Source: UBA9300 sp032260385
GTDB taxonomy: Bacteria; Bacteroidota; Bacteroidia; Bacteroidales; VadinHA17
NCBI GenBank assembly: GCA_032260385.1
Contig: JAVVEL010000009.1
Location: 1-64,000, forward strand
Reading direction: 5' to 3'
Length of the DNA: 64,000 bases
The position numbers and the translations under genes were made by a program. The notes beneath the pieces are model-generated. The model ran no database searches and was not told the origin of the DNA. It saw only the letters and a program-made list of their open reading frames with translations. Positions 41,900-50,955 of this stretch are shown here, in pieces (position 1 is the stretch's first letter; each line of letters begins with the position of its first letter).

Positions 41900-42172
41900 A
41901 TGCTTGACAAAAAGGAGTACGCCAACGGACAGAGAGTATATGAGTTAAAGGACGATATGCTCACCTATTTCTATAAGAACGGGAAAATAAAAGCAAAGGG
42001 ACCCTATATCAACAATAAGATGGAAGGTAAATGGATATTTTACCGCGAAACAGGTCAGCTCTGGCAGGAAGCTAATTTCAAGGGGGGAGAAAAACACGGT
42101 CGGTGGATCCGTTATGACTGCAATGACCAGGTTGAATATGATGAGACTTTTGACATGGGAAAAACAATATGA
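41900..42172 (+). CDS. Small MORN-repeat protein, YwqK-like
   Basis: A 90-residue protein with two to three MORN-like repeats of the toxin-antitoxin YwqK type: YFYKNGKIKAKGPYINNKMEGKW, then FYRETGQLWQEANFKGGEKHGRW. The motif of aromatic-x(4)-G, with short beta hairpins, is clear. Members are often annotated as antitoxins, but no toxin partner is visible here and the role is unknown. The MscS gene starts 41 nt downstream, so the two may be co-transcribed from the promoter at 41864. Confidence 0.8.
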   Translation: MLDKKEYANGQRVYELKDDMLTYFYKNGKIKAKGPYINNKMEGKWIFYRETGQLWQEANFKGGEKHGRWIRYDCNDQVEYDETFDMGKTI

Positions 42173-42213
42173 CAAACTAATACTGAAAGATCATTTAATA
42201 ATGGAATTTAGAT

Positions 42214-43080
42214 ATGGAGACAATTAAAAATTTTCTGGAATTTACATTATTCAGCGTAGGAGAATATTCATTAAAAGTAGGCAATATACTGGCGGCATTG
42301 ATTACAATCTTAATTACCCTGTTTGTGTTATGGGTAATAAAAAAAGCACTGTTTCGCAAAAGTGTAAAGGACAGATTTGAAAAAAGCAATATCTATGCTT
42401 TATACCAGATAATAAAATATGTAACCTGGATTATCGCCATCCTCCTGATTCTGGAAACAATGGGATTAAAACTAAATGTCCTTCTTGCAGGATCAGCCGC
42501 CTTACTGGTTGGTATAGGTCTTGGTTTACAAAACACATTCAACAATTTTGTTGCAGGTATTATTTTACTCTTTGAAGGTTCAATCAGGATTGGAGACATC
42601 CTGGAAATTGACGACGATGTGGTTAAGATAGAACGGATAGGTCTAAGGACCTCATCAGCAATGAACAGGGATGACATTGTCATTATTCTCCCCAACTCAT
42701 TAATTACATCAAACAAGGTGATCAACTGGAGTCATCAATCAGAAAAAACAAGGTTTAAAATAAAGGTCGGTGTAGCTTACGGCAGTGACGTTGACCTGGT
42801 AATAAAAATATTGAAAGAAAGCGCCCTTGAGCATCAGGATATTACGGATAAGTCTTCGATAATCGCCCGTTTTGCGGATTTTGGAAATTCCTCACTGGAT
42901 TTTGAATTGTTATTTTTTACAAGTAACATTTTCAGGATCGAAAACCTGAAATCCGATATCAGAAAGATCATAAACAGGAAATTTATTGAGAACAACATTA
43001 CAATTCCCTTCCCACAAATGGATTTACACTTTAAATCAGACAGTACCGGATATTTTAATAAAAGCACAAGCCATAGATGA
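42214..43080 (+). CDS. mscS: Mechanosensitive ion channel, MscS family
   Basis: A 288-residue inner-membrane channel that opens on hypo-osmotic shock. Membrane helices are at about 25-48, 68-90 and the pore helix at about 92-120, where the family motif LVGIGLGLQNTFNNFVAG lies. The beta domain follows with FEGSIRIGDILEIDDDVVKIERIGLRTS, then the cytoplasmic vestibule and VPFPQMDLHF-like end (ITIPFPQMDLHF). Length matches E. coli MscS (286). It follows the YwqK-like gene and precedes the nitrilase gene by 56 nt. Confidence 0.93.
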   Translation: METIKNFLEFTLFSVGEYSLKVGNILAALITILITLFVLWVIKKALFRKSVKDRFEKSNIYALYQIIKYVTWIIAILLILETMGLKLNVLLAGSAALLVGIGLGLQNTFNNFVAGIILLFEGSIRIGDILEIDDDVVKIERIGLRTSSAMNRDDIVIILPNSLITSNKVINWSHQSEKTRFKIKVGVAYGSDVDLVIKILKESALEHQDITDKSSIIARFADFGNSSLDFELLFFTSNIFRIENLKSDIRKIINRKFIENNITIPFPQMDLHFKSDSTGYFNKSTSHR

Positions 43081-43136
43081 GGTGTTTATGTCATTACTCT
43101 GGATCTTAATAAATGCATTAGCTTAAAAATTATATA

Positions 43137-44078
43137 ATGAAGATTGCAGTTGCCCAGTTTCAGCCAAAAGACGGTGATAAGGAATTTAACTTATCAGTTA
43201 TTGACAAATTAACGGAAAGAGCCAAATCAGGGGGAGCTGATGTAATCACTTTCCATGAAATGTCCGTTACGGCGTATACTCATACAAAAAACCTTGATTT
43301 TCAAGAAATTAGTCAATTAGCCGAAATCATCCCCTTTGGAGAAAGTACGGCTAAATTAATTGATATTTCAGCCAGATATAATATACCGGTTCTTGCAGGC
43401 CTGGTTGAGAAAGAAGACAGGAAAATATATAACACATATATATGTGTATATGGAAGAAAAGTTATTGCGAAATACCGGAAACTTCATCCCTTCATTAACA
43501 GGTATCTGTCGGCCGGAGAAGAATACGTTGTTTTTGACCTCATGGGATGGAAATGTGGAATATTGACCTGCTACGATAACAATGTCATTGAAAATGTCCG
43601 GGCAACAGTACTCCTGGGGGCTGAATTAATATTAGCACCTCATGTTACCTGTTGTACTCCGTCATCCTTTCCCGGCAGTGGTTTCGTTGCTGACAAATTA
43701 TGGCAGAACAGGGATAAGGATCCTGTATCGCTGCGATCTGAGTTTGACGGTCCCAAGGGCAGAGGATGGCTGATGAGGTGGCTGCCTGCAAGGGCCTATG
43801 ACAACGGTGTGTATTATGCTTTTACCAACCCTGTTGGTTATGATGGGGACCAGCTAAAAAATGGTAATTCCATGATTCTGGACCCATATGGAGAGATTCT
43901 TACTGAGATCAGATCTTTTGAAGATGATATAGCAATTGCGGAGATTACCAGGGATAAGTTAAGACTTGCCGGTGGTTACAGATACAGAAATGCCAGAAGG
44001 CCTGATCTCTACAGGGAAATAATAGGAAGGCCGCATGCTTCCAATACAAAACCAATCTGGCTCGATAAGAGTAATTAA
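43137..44078 (+). CDS. Carbon-nitrogen hydrolase (nitrilase superfamily)
   Basis: A 313-residue cytoplasmic amidase-type enzyme. The catalytic triad is complete: Glu41 in ITFHEMS, Lys115 in KYRKLHPF and Cys145 in ILTCYDN. The region MLWQNRDKDPVSLRSEF-like (residues about 188-203) is an insert relative to the smallest family members. Closest look is to the N-carbamoyl/aliphatic amidase branch, but the substrate cannot be assigned. It ends 6 nt before the convergent PBP1A gene. Confidence 0.88.
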   Translation: MKIAVAQFQPKDGDKEFNLSVIDKLTERAKSGGADVITFHEMSVTAYTHTKNLDFQEISQLAEIIPFGESTAKLIDISARYNIPVLAGLVEKEDRKIYNTYICVYGRKVIAKYRKLHPFINRYLSAGEEYVVFDLMGWKCGILTCYDNNVIENVRATVLLGAELILAPHVTCCTPSSFPGSGFVADKLWQNRDKDPVSLRSEFDGPKGRGWLMRWLPARAYDNGVYYAFTNPVGYDGDQLKNGNSMILDPYGEILTEIRSFEDDIAIAEITRDKLRLAGGYRYRNARRPDLYREIIGRPHASNTKPIWLDKSN

Positions 44079-44084
44079 GCGGTA

Positions 44085-46340
44085 CTATTTCTTCTTTCTG
44101 AAGAGCCTTTCAAAGAAAGATTTAACCTCTTTCTCAATTTCTTCAGCACTTTCATCCACATCCCCTTTTCCCGGTTTTAAACCAAAGAGCCTGTTAAAGA
44201 AGCCTCTTATGCCTCTCTGCCGGAAGGGCTCACATTCCAGGAAGGAATAGACTTCATCCTCTATGTCGAAGGAAGTGAGATAACTTTCATTGAGTTCTTT
44301 GCTGTTTTCAATCTCTTTAATGACACTGGCTATTATTGGCATGGCAAGGGATGAACCGGCACCCTGCTCGCTGTAGAAGTGAACTTCAGGTGTTCTTGCA
44401 CCAACCCATGTTCCAAGAACAAGCTCCGGGGTATAGGCAATAAACCAGGCATCGGAATAATTTTGAGCCGTCCCGGTTTTTCCTGCCAGTTCTGCTTTTA
44501 TCCCATACCGGCTACGTATTCCAGCCCCTGTACCCTGTTCAATAACCTGTTCTAACATTGCCGTTATTACCCTGTCCGTTTCCGGGGAAAATATTGAATC
44601 AGGTTCCCGGGCTTGCCTTACATACAATATTTCGCCATATGAATCAGTAATCATATCTATCATTACAGGCTCGATCACCTTACCCATGTTAGCAAAAGAT
44701 GCGTAAGCCCTGACAATCTCGTAGAGCGACAGGTCCAGGGCTCCCAGTGCTACAGACGGCGCATCTTCTTCAATAGGGGGAAAGCCAAGCTTCCTACAGG
44801 TGGTGGCCAGGTCATCCCATCCCACCTGGAAGTATAGATCAAGTGTCGGTAGATTCATAGAATGAGCCAGAGCATACCAGAGGGCAACAGTACTGTCCGG
44901 AGTAGTTATACGGTCATAGTTCTGAGGCTCCCAGTCTTCATAGCCCTCATAAGTATTCTCTTCATTCTGAAGGTATTTACAGGCAGATATACCTTTTTCA
45001 ATCGCCGTTGCATAGAGTACTGGCTTGAAGGCTGAGGCTATCTGGCGATGCGACAAAACCATATCGAAGGGAAGCAACCTGTAATTATTCCCGCCTACCC
45101 AGGTGATTACTGACCCGTCAGCAGGATTTATTGCGAGCACCGAAGCATTCAACATTCTATAATAGTGCCACAGGCTGTCAAGCCGTCTGATATTCCTGTG
45201 TTCAACACCCTTATCCCAGCTAAAAAGCTGTGTCTGTCTTCGTGCTGTATCGTTGGCAACAGACTGTGACCTGCTTTCTTTTTGGCTGTACCATTGCTTT
45301 TTTATACCATGGGTCTCAAGCTCCACGTCAAGCCGCTCCTGCATCACCCGCATATGTTTTCTGACCGCATCTGATGCCAGCTCCTGTATCCTCATGTCAA
45401 GGGTTGTATATATTCTCAGTCCATCCTCTTCAAGTTTATATTCCTTTCCTGAAAAAGAACTAAGGGAATCGAGCAGCGCTCTCGCCCTTTTCTTTACCTG
45501 GTAGATAAAATACCCTGCCGGTGTTTCGCGTTCAAGATTGCTATAGTACAACACAAGAGGCAGGGAGATAAGGCTGTCTGCCTCCACGGTATCAAGGTAT
45601 TCAGTCCTTTCCAGGAGGGATAATACCACATTACGCCTTTCAAGTGAATTTTCAGGGTTTAGCTGTGGATTATAATAGGTGTTGGCTTTCAGCATACCAA
45701 CCAGAACGGCTGCTTCCTCAATCTTCAACTGACTCACAGGCTTGCTGAAATATCTTTGCGATGCTGATTCAACACCAAAAATATCCATTCCAAAAGGAAC
45801 AGAATTGAGATATAATAATAAGAGCTCTTCCTTGGTATAGACTTTTTCCATTCGTGCCGCTATAATAATCTCCTTCAACTTATTTATGGTCAGGCTTAAA
45901 AAACCGTACTGCTTGCGGCCATAAAGATTTTTAACCAGTTGTTGTGTGATAGTACTCCCTCCTCCTCCACTCTTATCACCAAATAATATTGTTCTGAGGA
46001 AAACCCTGAAATAACTCCTGGCATCATAGCCCCTGTGCGTGTAAAAACGCCTGTCCTCGGTCTCAACAAGTGCTTTTACCAGATGTCCGGGCACCTCATC
46101 CAGGCTTATATTTGTCCGGTCTTTTGCAAAGAACTTTCCTATCAGGACACTGTCTGATGAATACACCAGAGAAGCTTCTTCATTACTTATTTCAAGCAAG
46201 TCATCTTTACCGGGCAGGGTTCCGAAAACACCTGAAAGTACCAGTATATAAAAGAGACCCAACAATATAATTAATCCGGCAATTAATGCAGCCAGGGATG
46301 TAATTATTATATTCAGGAGCCTGTGTTTCCCGCTCTTCAT
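44085..46340 (-). CDS. mrcA: Penicillin-binding protein 1A (class A, bifunctional)
   Basis: Polymerises and cross-links peptidoglycan. Starting at the ATG at 46340 (MKSGKHRLLNII) gives 751 residues; an upstream in-frame ATG at 46385 would put residues before the usual short cytoplasmic tail and run over a hairpin. One membrane helix spans about 14-36. The glycosyltransferase domain has ALVETEDRRFYTHRGYD and GGGGSTITQQLVKNLYGR. The transpeptidase has SxxK in ASAFKPVLYA, SMN in ALAHSMNLPT, and KTGTAQ. All key residues are present. A TACCTTTA element at 46380-46373, minus strand, is a candidate -7. Confidence 0.95.
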   Translation of the reverse strand: MKSGKHRLLNIIITSLAALIAGLIILLGLFYILVLSGVFGTLPGKDDLLEISNEEASLVYSSDSVLIGKFFAKDRTNISLDEVPGHLVKALVETEDRRFYTHRGYDARSYFRVFLRTILFGDKSGGGGSTITQQLVKNLYGRKQYGFLSLTINKLKEIIIAARMEKVYTKEELLLLYLNSVPFGMDIFGVESASQRYFSKPVSQLKIEEAAVLVGMLKANTYYNPQLNPENSLERRNVVLSLLERTEYLDTVEADSLISLPLVLYYSNLERETPAGYFIYQVKKRARALLDSLSSFSGKEYKLEEDGLRIYTTLDMRIQELASDAVRKHMRVMQERLDVELETHGIKKQWYSQKESRSQSVANDTARRQTQLFSWDKGVEHRNIRRLDSLWHYYRMLNASVLAINPADGSVITWVGGNNYRLLPFDMVLSHRQIASAFKPVLYATAIEKGISACKYLQNEENTYEGYEDWEPQNYDRITTPDSTVALWYALAHSMNLPTLDLYFQVGWDDLATTCRKLGFPPIEEDAPSVALGALDLSLYEIVRAYASFANMGKVIEPVMIDMITDSYGEILYVRQAREPDSIFSPETDRVITAMLEQVIEQGTGAGIRSRYGIKAELAGKTGTAQNYSDAWFIAYTPELVLGTWVGARTPEVHFYSEQGAGSSLAMPIIASVIKEIENSKELNESYLTSFDIEDEVYSFLECEPFRQRGIRGFFNRLFGLKPGKGDVDESAEEIEKEVKSFFERLFRKKK

Positions 46341-46354
46341 GTACTTAATAAGTG

Positions 46355-46375
46355 TTAGCGTTAAACAAACGCTAA
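46355..46375 (-). promoter_or_regulatory. Palindrome over the predicted PBP1A transcription start
   Basis: TTAGCGTT (46355-46362) and AACGCTAA (46368-46375) form a perfect 8-bp inverted repeat with a 5-nt centre, 14 nt before the ATG and next to the candidate -7 element. It could be an operator or leader hairpin. Confidence 0.5.
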
Positions 46376-46425
46376 AGGTAGTCAATGGATTATTATTTTA
46401 CACAGAATAATAGCACGGTTCCGGA

Positions 46426-46460
46426 GAACCGCGCCAGCATTAAGACAGAACCACGCCAGC
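46426..46460. repeat. 13-nt direct repeat, 22-bp period, upstream of PBP1A
   Basis: GAACCGCGCCAGC (46426-46438) and GAACCACGCCAGC (46448-46460) differ at one base and lie two helical turns apart in the gap between the S9 peptidase and PBP1A genes. An 8-bp inverted repeat (AAGACAGA at 46442-46449, TCTGTCTT at 46480-46487) overlaps the second copy and the S9 stop codon. Confidence 0.6.
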
Positions 46461-46486
46461 GAAGGTAATAAAGCTTCAGTCTGTCT

Positions 46487-48637
46487 TTATTCTTCTACAC
46501 CTGCCAGGTTAAGTATGAAGGCATATTCAAGCGCTGTTGTTTTCAGTCTTTCAAAACGCCCTGATGCTCCTCCGTGTCCTGCTTTCATATTGGTTTTCAG
46601 AACCAGCAGATTATCGTCTGTTTTCATGTCCCTCAGCTTTGCCACCCATTTAGCGGGTTCCCAGTACTGAACCTGTGAATCCCAGAAGCCTGTGGTTACC
46701 AGCATATTGGGATAGTCCTGCTCTTTAACCTGGTCATAGGGTGAATATGAAAGCATATAATCGTAGTAAACCTTCTCCCGTGGATCGCCCCATTCATCCC
46801 ATTCAAATGTTGTCAGGGGTATTGTGGGATCGAGCATTGTAGTTACCACATCAACGAAAGGCACAGCTGCCAGCACGCCCTTATAAAGCTCAGGTTGGAG
46901 GTTAACGATGGCACCCATCAGCAGTCCGCCTGCACTGCCACCCCTGGCAAAGAGCCTGTCGGTACTGGTATAATCCTGCTCAACCAGGAATTCGGCACAG
47001 TCGTTGAAATCGGTGAAGGTATTAATCTTCTTAAGCAGTTTACCGTCCTCGTACCACTGCCTTCCCATCTCGCTGCCCCCCCGTATATGAGCTATTGCAT
47101 AGGCAAAGCCCCTGTCGAGCAGGCTCAATATGTTTGAATTGAAGTAGGGATCGGTTGATGAACCGTAAGAGCCGTAGGCATATAATAAGAGAGGTGACTG
47201 ACCATTCTGCTCAAAACCCTTACGGTAAACGAGTGATATTGGCACCTCCGTGCCATCATCTGCCGTTGCCCATAAACGTTTTGATTCGTAGTTATCCTTT
47301 GAGAAATCACCCAGAACTTCTGTTTCCTTGAGCAGTTCTTTCTCCTTTGTATTCATATTATAATCAAAGGTGGAATTGGGAGTTGTAAGCGAGGTATATG
47401 TATACCTCAGTACATCCGAATCAGCTTCCTCGTTAACGGAGATCCGACTGCTGTAGACTTCTTCGCCAAAATCAATATAATAATCTTCGCCTGTGTTGAA
47501 ACTGATTATCCTTATATTATTTAGAGCATTAATCCTCTCACTCACAGCAATATAATCATTGAAAAGGGTATACCCCTGCAGCAGTACATCATCGCGGTGT
47601 GGGATAAAATCTTTCCAGTTACTGCGGCTATAATTATTCTCGGGAGCTACCATCAGCTTGAAGTTAGTGGCATCATCGGTGTTTGTCCTGATAAAGAACT
47701 GATCATTGATATGGTCTATTGAATATTCATGGTTTACTTCCCGAGGTGCAAAAACCATAAACTGACCTTCAGGATTATCAGCTTCAAGTATTCTTGCTTC
47801 TGTTGTAAGTGTCTGGTTTGAAAATATCACCAGGTATTTTTCACTCTGCGTTTTACCGATACTGCAGGTGAATTCCTCATCATCTTCAAAAAATACCAAA
47901 ACGTCACTGTCAGCACCCGTTCCCAGTTTATGCCTCATAATACTTTCAGCCCTGAGTGTTTCATAGTCTTTACCGGTATAGAAGCAGGTTTTACTGTCGG
48001 CTGCCCAGGTAACTCTCCCTGTGGCATTTTCAATTACATCAGGTAAGATCTCCCCTGTTTCCAGGTTCATGAAATTTATTGTATACCTGCGCCTGCTTAC
48101 AAAGTCGGTGCCATAAGCAAGGATTTTATTATCAGGACTTACACTCAAACCCGTTACACTGCAATAATCTTTACCTTCAGCAATTTTATTGACGTCAAGG
48201 AGTAATTCTTCCTCTGCGGCGAGGCTTCCTTTTTTTCTGAAATAGAGGGGGTACTCCTGCCCTTCATTATAACGAGTATAATAGAAATAGCCGTTATCGA
48301 GGTAGGGTACTGATTCGTCATCTTCCTTTATCCTTCCCCTCATCTCCTCGAAAAGTGTATCGGCCAGCGCCTGGGTCCCGGCCAGCACCTTTTCAGTATA
48401 CACATTTTCGGCATTAAGGTAATCGAGCACTTTCTGTGTCTGCTCATCGGGATTTTCAGCATTTTTCTGCTCATCACTAAGCCTCATCCAGTAATAGTTA
48501 TCTATCCTGGTATGGTCATGGTTGACGAGCTCTTCAGGTATTTTCTCGGCATCCGGTGGTTCCGGTGCTTTTTCTGTTTTACAGCTAAACATTAATACAA
48601 ATATTAGTAATGATGTTAATAAAAGTGTTTTTTTCAT
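46487..48637 (-). CDS. S9 family prolyl oligopeptidase / oligopeptidase B-like lipoprotein
   Basis: A 716-residue serine oligopeptidase. The signal ends in lipobox LMFSC (Cys19), so the enzyme is anchored outside the cytoplasm, unlike E. coli PtrB. The N-terminal half is the seven-bladed beta propeller that restricts access to short peptides. The alpha/beta-hydrolase half carries the nucleophile in FARGGSAGGLLMGA, a block AHIRGGSEMGRQWYEDGK, and the catalytic His in KAGHGGASGRF. Length and order fit the S9A group. The 188-nt gap to tex holds hexamer repeats. It follows tex on the same strand, probably as a separate transcript. Confidence 0.93.
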   Translation of the reverse strand: MKKTLLLTSLLIFVLMFSCKTEKAPEPPDAEKIPEELVNHDHTRIDNYYWMRLSDEQKNAENPDEQTQKVLDYLNAENVYTEKVLAGTQALADTLFEEMRGRIKEDDESVPYLDNGYFYYTRYNEGQEYPLYFRKKGSLAAEEELLLDVNKIAEGKDYCSVTGLSVSPDNKILAYGTDFVSRRRYTINFMNLETGEILPDVIENATGRVTWAADSKTCFYTGKDYETLRAESIMRHKLGTGADSDVLVFFEDDEEFTCSIGKTQSEKYLVIFSNQTLTTEARILEADNPEGQFMVFAPREVNHEYSIDHINDQFFIRTNTDDATNFKLMVAPENNYSRSNWKDFIPHRDDVLLQGYTLFNDYIAVSERINALNNIRIISFNTGEDYYIDFGEEVYSSRISVNEEADSDVLRYTYTSLTTPNSTFDYNMNTKEKELLKETEVLGDFSKDNYESKRLWATADDGTEVPISLVYRKGFEQNGQSPLLLYAYGSYGSSTDPYFNSNILSLLDRGFAYAIAHIRGGSEMGRQWYEDGKLLKKINTFTDFNDCAEFLVEQDYTSTDRLFARGGSAGGLLMGAIVNLQPELYKGVLAAVPFVDVVTTMLDPTIPLTTFEWDEWGDPREKVYYDYMLSYSPYDQVKEQDYPNMLVTTGFWDSQVQYWEPAKWVAKLRDMKTDDNLLVLKTNMKAGHGGASGRFERLKTTALEYAFILNLAGVEE

Positions 48638-48719
48638 AGCAAAAATGTTAATGGTATTATACAGGCACTAAAGTAAGAAAAAAAGAGGGATATAAACATA
48701 GAGTTGAGGGTTTATGAAA

Positions 48720-48745
48720 GGCTGAGGCTAAGGCTGAGGCTTCCA
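48720..48745. repeat. GGCTGA/GGCTAA hexamer repeat, copy 2
   Basis: GGCTGA, GGCTAA, GGCTGA and a partial GGCT follow directly on each other, downstream of tex. The first 14 nt are identical to 18130-18143. Confidence 0.65.
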
Positions 48746-48825
48746 TTTCTCTAATCCCGTTAACTATACTTGGTCATGGAGATCATCCTGCAATGCAGTA
48801 TTCGGTTCATAGGGAGATCAGGGGA

Positions 48826-50955
48826 TCAAACATCTTTCAAAGACAGTTGTATCCTGTTTCGTTCTGTATCAACTCCGATAACTTTGACTTTCACATGCTG
48901 GTGCAGCTTAAGCACATCGCCCGGATCTTTTACGAAGCCTTTTGCCATATTAGATATATGTACCAGGCCATCCTGCTTTACGCCTATATCAACAAAGGCC
49001 CCGAACCTGGTAATATTTGTCACTATCCCTGGAACAACCATACCTTCAGCCAAGTCATCTATGGAGCGTACATCGGCGAATTTGAACTCTTTTATTTCGG
49101 ACCTGGGGTCCCTGCCAGGTTTTCTGAGTTCTTCCAGGATATCTTCAAGGGTCGGCAGGCCGGTATCATCTGTTACATATTTTTTGATGTCTATACTTGA
49201 TATCTTTTCTTCATCTGTAATAAGGTCCTCCACTCCAAGTCCCAGATCAGAAGCCATTTTCTCAACAATATGATAACTTTCCGGGTGAACGGCAGATTTA
49301 TCAAGTGGATTTTCAGCATTACTGATCCTGAGAAAGCCGGCACACTGCTCAAAAGCCTTATCCCCCATTCTCTTCACTTTCTTCATCTGTAGCCGCGATA
49401 TGAAGGGTCCGTTTTCATTCCTAAACTCAACAATATTACCTGCCAGCTGCGGGCCCAGTCCTGACACATAGGTCAGTAAATGCTTGCTTGCCGTATTCAC
49501 TTCCACACCCACAGCATTCACGCAGCTAACCACCACGTCATCAAGGCTTTGCTGGAGTCTGGCCTGGTCAACGTCGTGCTGGTACTGTCCTACTCCTATT
49601 GATTTGGGATCTATTTTTACCAGTTCAGCCAGCGGATCCATCAGCCTCCTTCCTATGGATACTGCTCCCCTAACCGTAACGTCATAATCAGGAAATTCAT
49701 CCCTGGCCACCTGCGAGGCAGAATAGACCGAGGCTCCTGCTTCGCTCACCACGAATACCTTTAAATCACCGTCAAATTTAATCCACTTGATCAGGTCTTC
49801 TGTCTCACGGCTGGCAGTGCCGTTTCCTATTGCTATAGCCTCTATCTTATAAGAATTAACAAGGCTGCTTATTTTCTTAACTGAGAGGGCTGTCTGGTTC
49901 TGAGGCGGATGAGGAAAGATAGTCTCATTATGCAGCAATTTGCCCTGCTTATTGAGGCAAACCACCTTACACCCGGTGCGGTAACCCGGATCGATGGCCA
50001 GTACTCTTTTCTCACCCAGAGGGGGAGCCAGCAGCAGTTGTCTGAGGTTATCAGCAAAAACCCTTATGGCCTCCTCATCTGCTTTTTCCTTGGATAGCTT
50101 TCGGAATTCGGTTTCCATGGCCGGCCCCAGCAGTCTTTTCCAGGAATCTTTCACAGCCGCCAGCACCTGTGCGGCAGAATCATTATCAGCTTTCACAAAG
50201 CTCTCATCAAGCAGTTCAAGGGCCCGGTCTTCATCGGTCATAATGCTTATCCTCAGGAAGCCCTCATCCTCTCCCCTTAGCATTGCCATCAACCTATGAG
50301 AGGGACACCCGGACAATGGTTCATTCCATTCAAAGTAATCCCTGTATTTAGCACCTTCTTCTTCTTTCCCCTTAAGTAATTTAGCTATGATCCGTGCCTC
50401 CCTGTCGAAAAGTTTCCGTATTTTCTTCCTTGCAGTCTCATCCTCGTTGATCCATTCAGCTATTATATCCCTTGCTCCCTGCAATGCATCGTCCACATTT
50501 TCTACTCTATCCCCGAGGTATTTTTCAGCTTCAGCGACGGGGTCTTTCAAGTCCTGTTTCATAATAATGCCTGCCAGGGGCTCAAGCCCTTTTTCACGTG
50601 CAACTGATGCCCTGGTTTTTCTTTTTGGCCGGTAGGGAAGGTAGAGGTCCTCCAGCTCCGTCATTGTGACAGACGCATTCAGCCGTTCCAGCAATTCAGG
50701 GCTCATTTTGTCCTGTTCTTCTATTGATCGTATTATAGCCTCCCTCCTCTTGTTAAGCTCAAGCAGTTTTTCATATTCATCTTTGATATGAGCAATCTGA
50801 ACTTCGTCAAGGCTGCCTGTCATTTCTTTACGATAGCGGCTGATAAATGGTATTGTGGCGCCATCCTCGATAAGCCGCAGCACATTTTCAACCTGCCATT
50901 CATGGTGCCCCAGCCGTGAGGCCAGTAAGGCTATGTATTTCTTTTTATCCATCAT
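48826..50955 (-). CDS. tex: Tex family RNA-binding protein
   Basis: A conserved nucleic-acid-binding protein linked to transcription and RNA handling. The 709 residues show the N-terminal helical domain (EVQIAHIKDEYEKLLELNKRREAI), a YqgF/RNase-H-like domain (VLAIDPGYRTGCKVVCLN near 325-342), helix-hairpin-helix repeats (LTYVSGLGPQLAGNIVEFRNENGPF) and a C-terminal S1 domain (GMVVPGIVTNITRFGAFVDIGVKQDGLVHISNM). The start overlaps the stop of rlmI by one base (TAATG), which supports the first of two adjacent ATGs and translational coupling. Confidence 0.96.
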   Translation of the reverse strand: MMDKKKYIALLASRLGHHEWQVENVLRLIEDGATIPFISRYRKEMTGSLDEVQIAHIKDEYEKLLELNKRREAIIRSIEEQDKMSPELLERLNASVTMTELEDLYLPYRPKRKTRASVAREKGLEPLAGIIMKQDLKDPVAEAEKYLGDRVENVDDALQGARDIIAEWINEDETARKKIRKLFDREARIIAKLLKGKEEEGAKYRDYFEWNEPLSGCPSHRLMAMLRGEDEGFLRISIMTDEDRALELLDESFVKADNDSAAQVLAAVKDSWKRLLGPAMETEFRKLSKEKADEEAIRVFADNLRQLLLAPPLGEKRVLAIDPGYRTGCKVVCLNKQGKLLHNETIFPHPPQNQTALSVKKISSLVNSYKIEAIAIGNGTASRETEDLIKWIKFDGDLKVFVVSEAGASVYSASQVARDEFPDYDVTVRGAVSIGRRLMDPLAELVKIDPKSIGVGQYQHDVDQARLQQSLDDVVVSCVNAVGVEVNTASKHLLTYVSGLGPQLAGNIVEFRNENGPFISRLQMKKVKRMGDKAFEQCAGFLRISNAENPLDKSAVHPESYHIVEKMASDLGLGVEDLITDEEKISSIDIKKYVTDDTGLPTLEDILEELRKPGRDPRSEIKEFKFADVRSIDDLAEGMVVPGIVTNITRFGAFVDIGVKQDGLVHISNMAKGFVKDPGDVLKLHQHVKVKVIGVDTERNRIQLSLKDV

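Noticed and set aside
41900..42172. Toxin-antitoxin module at the YwqK-like gene
   Set aside because: The family name includes antitoxin, but no toxin-like gene is adjacent; the neighbour is an MscS channel.
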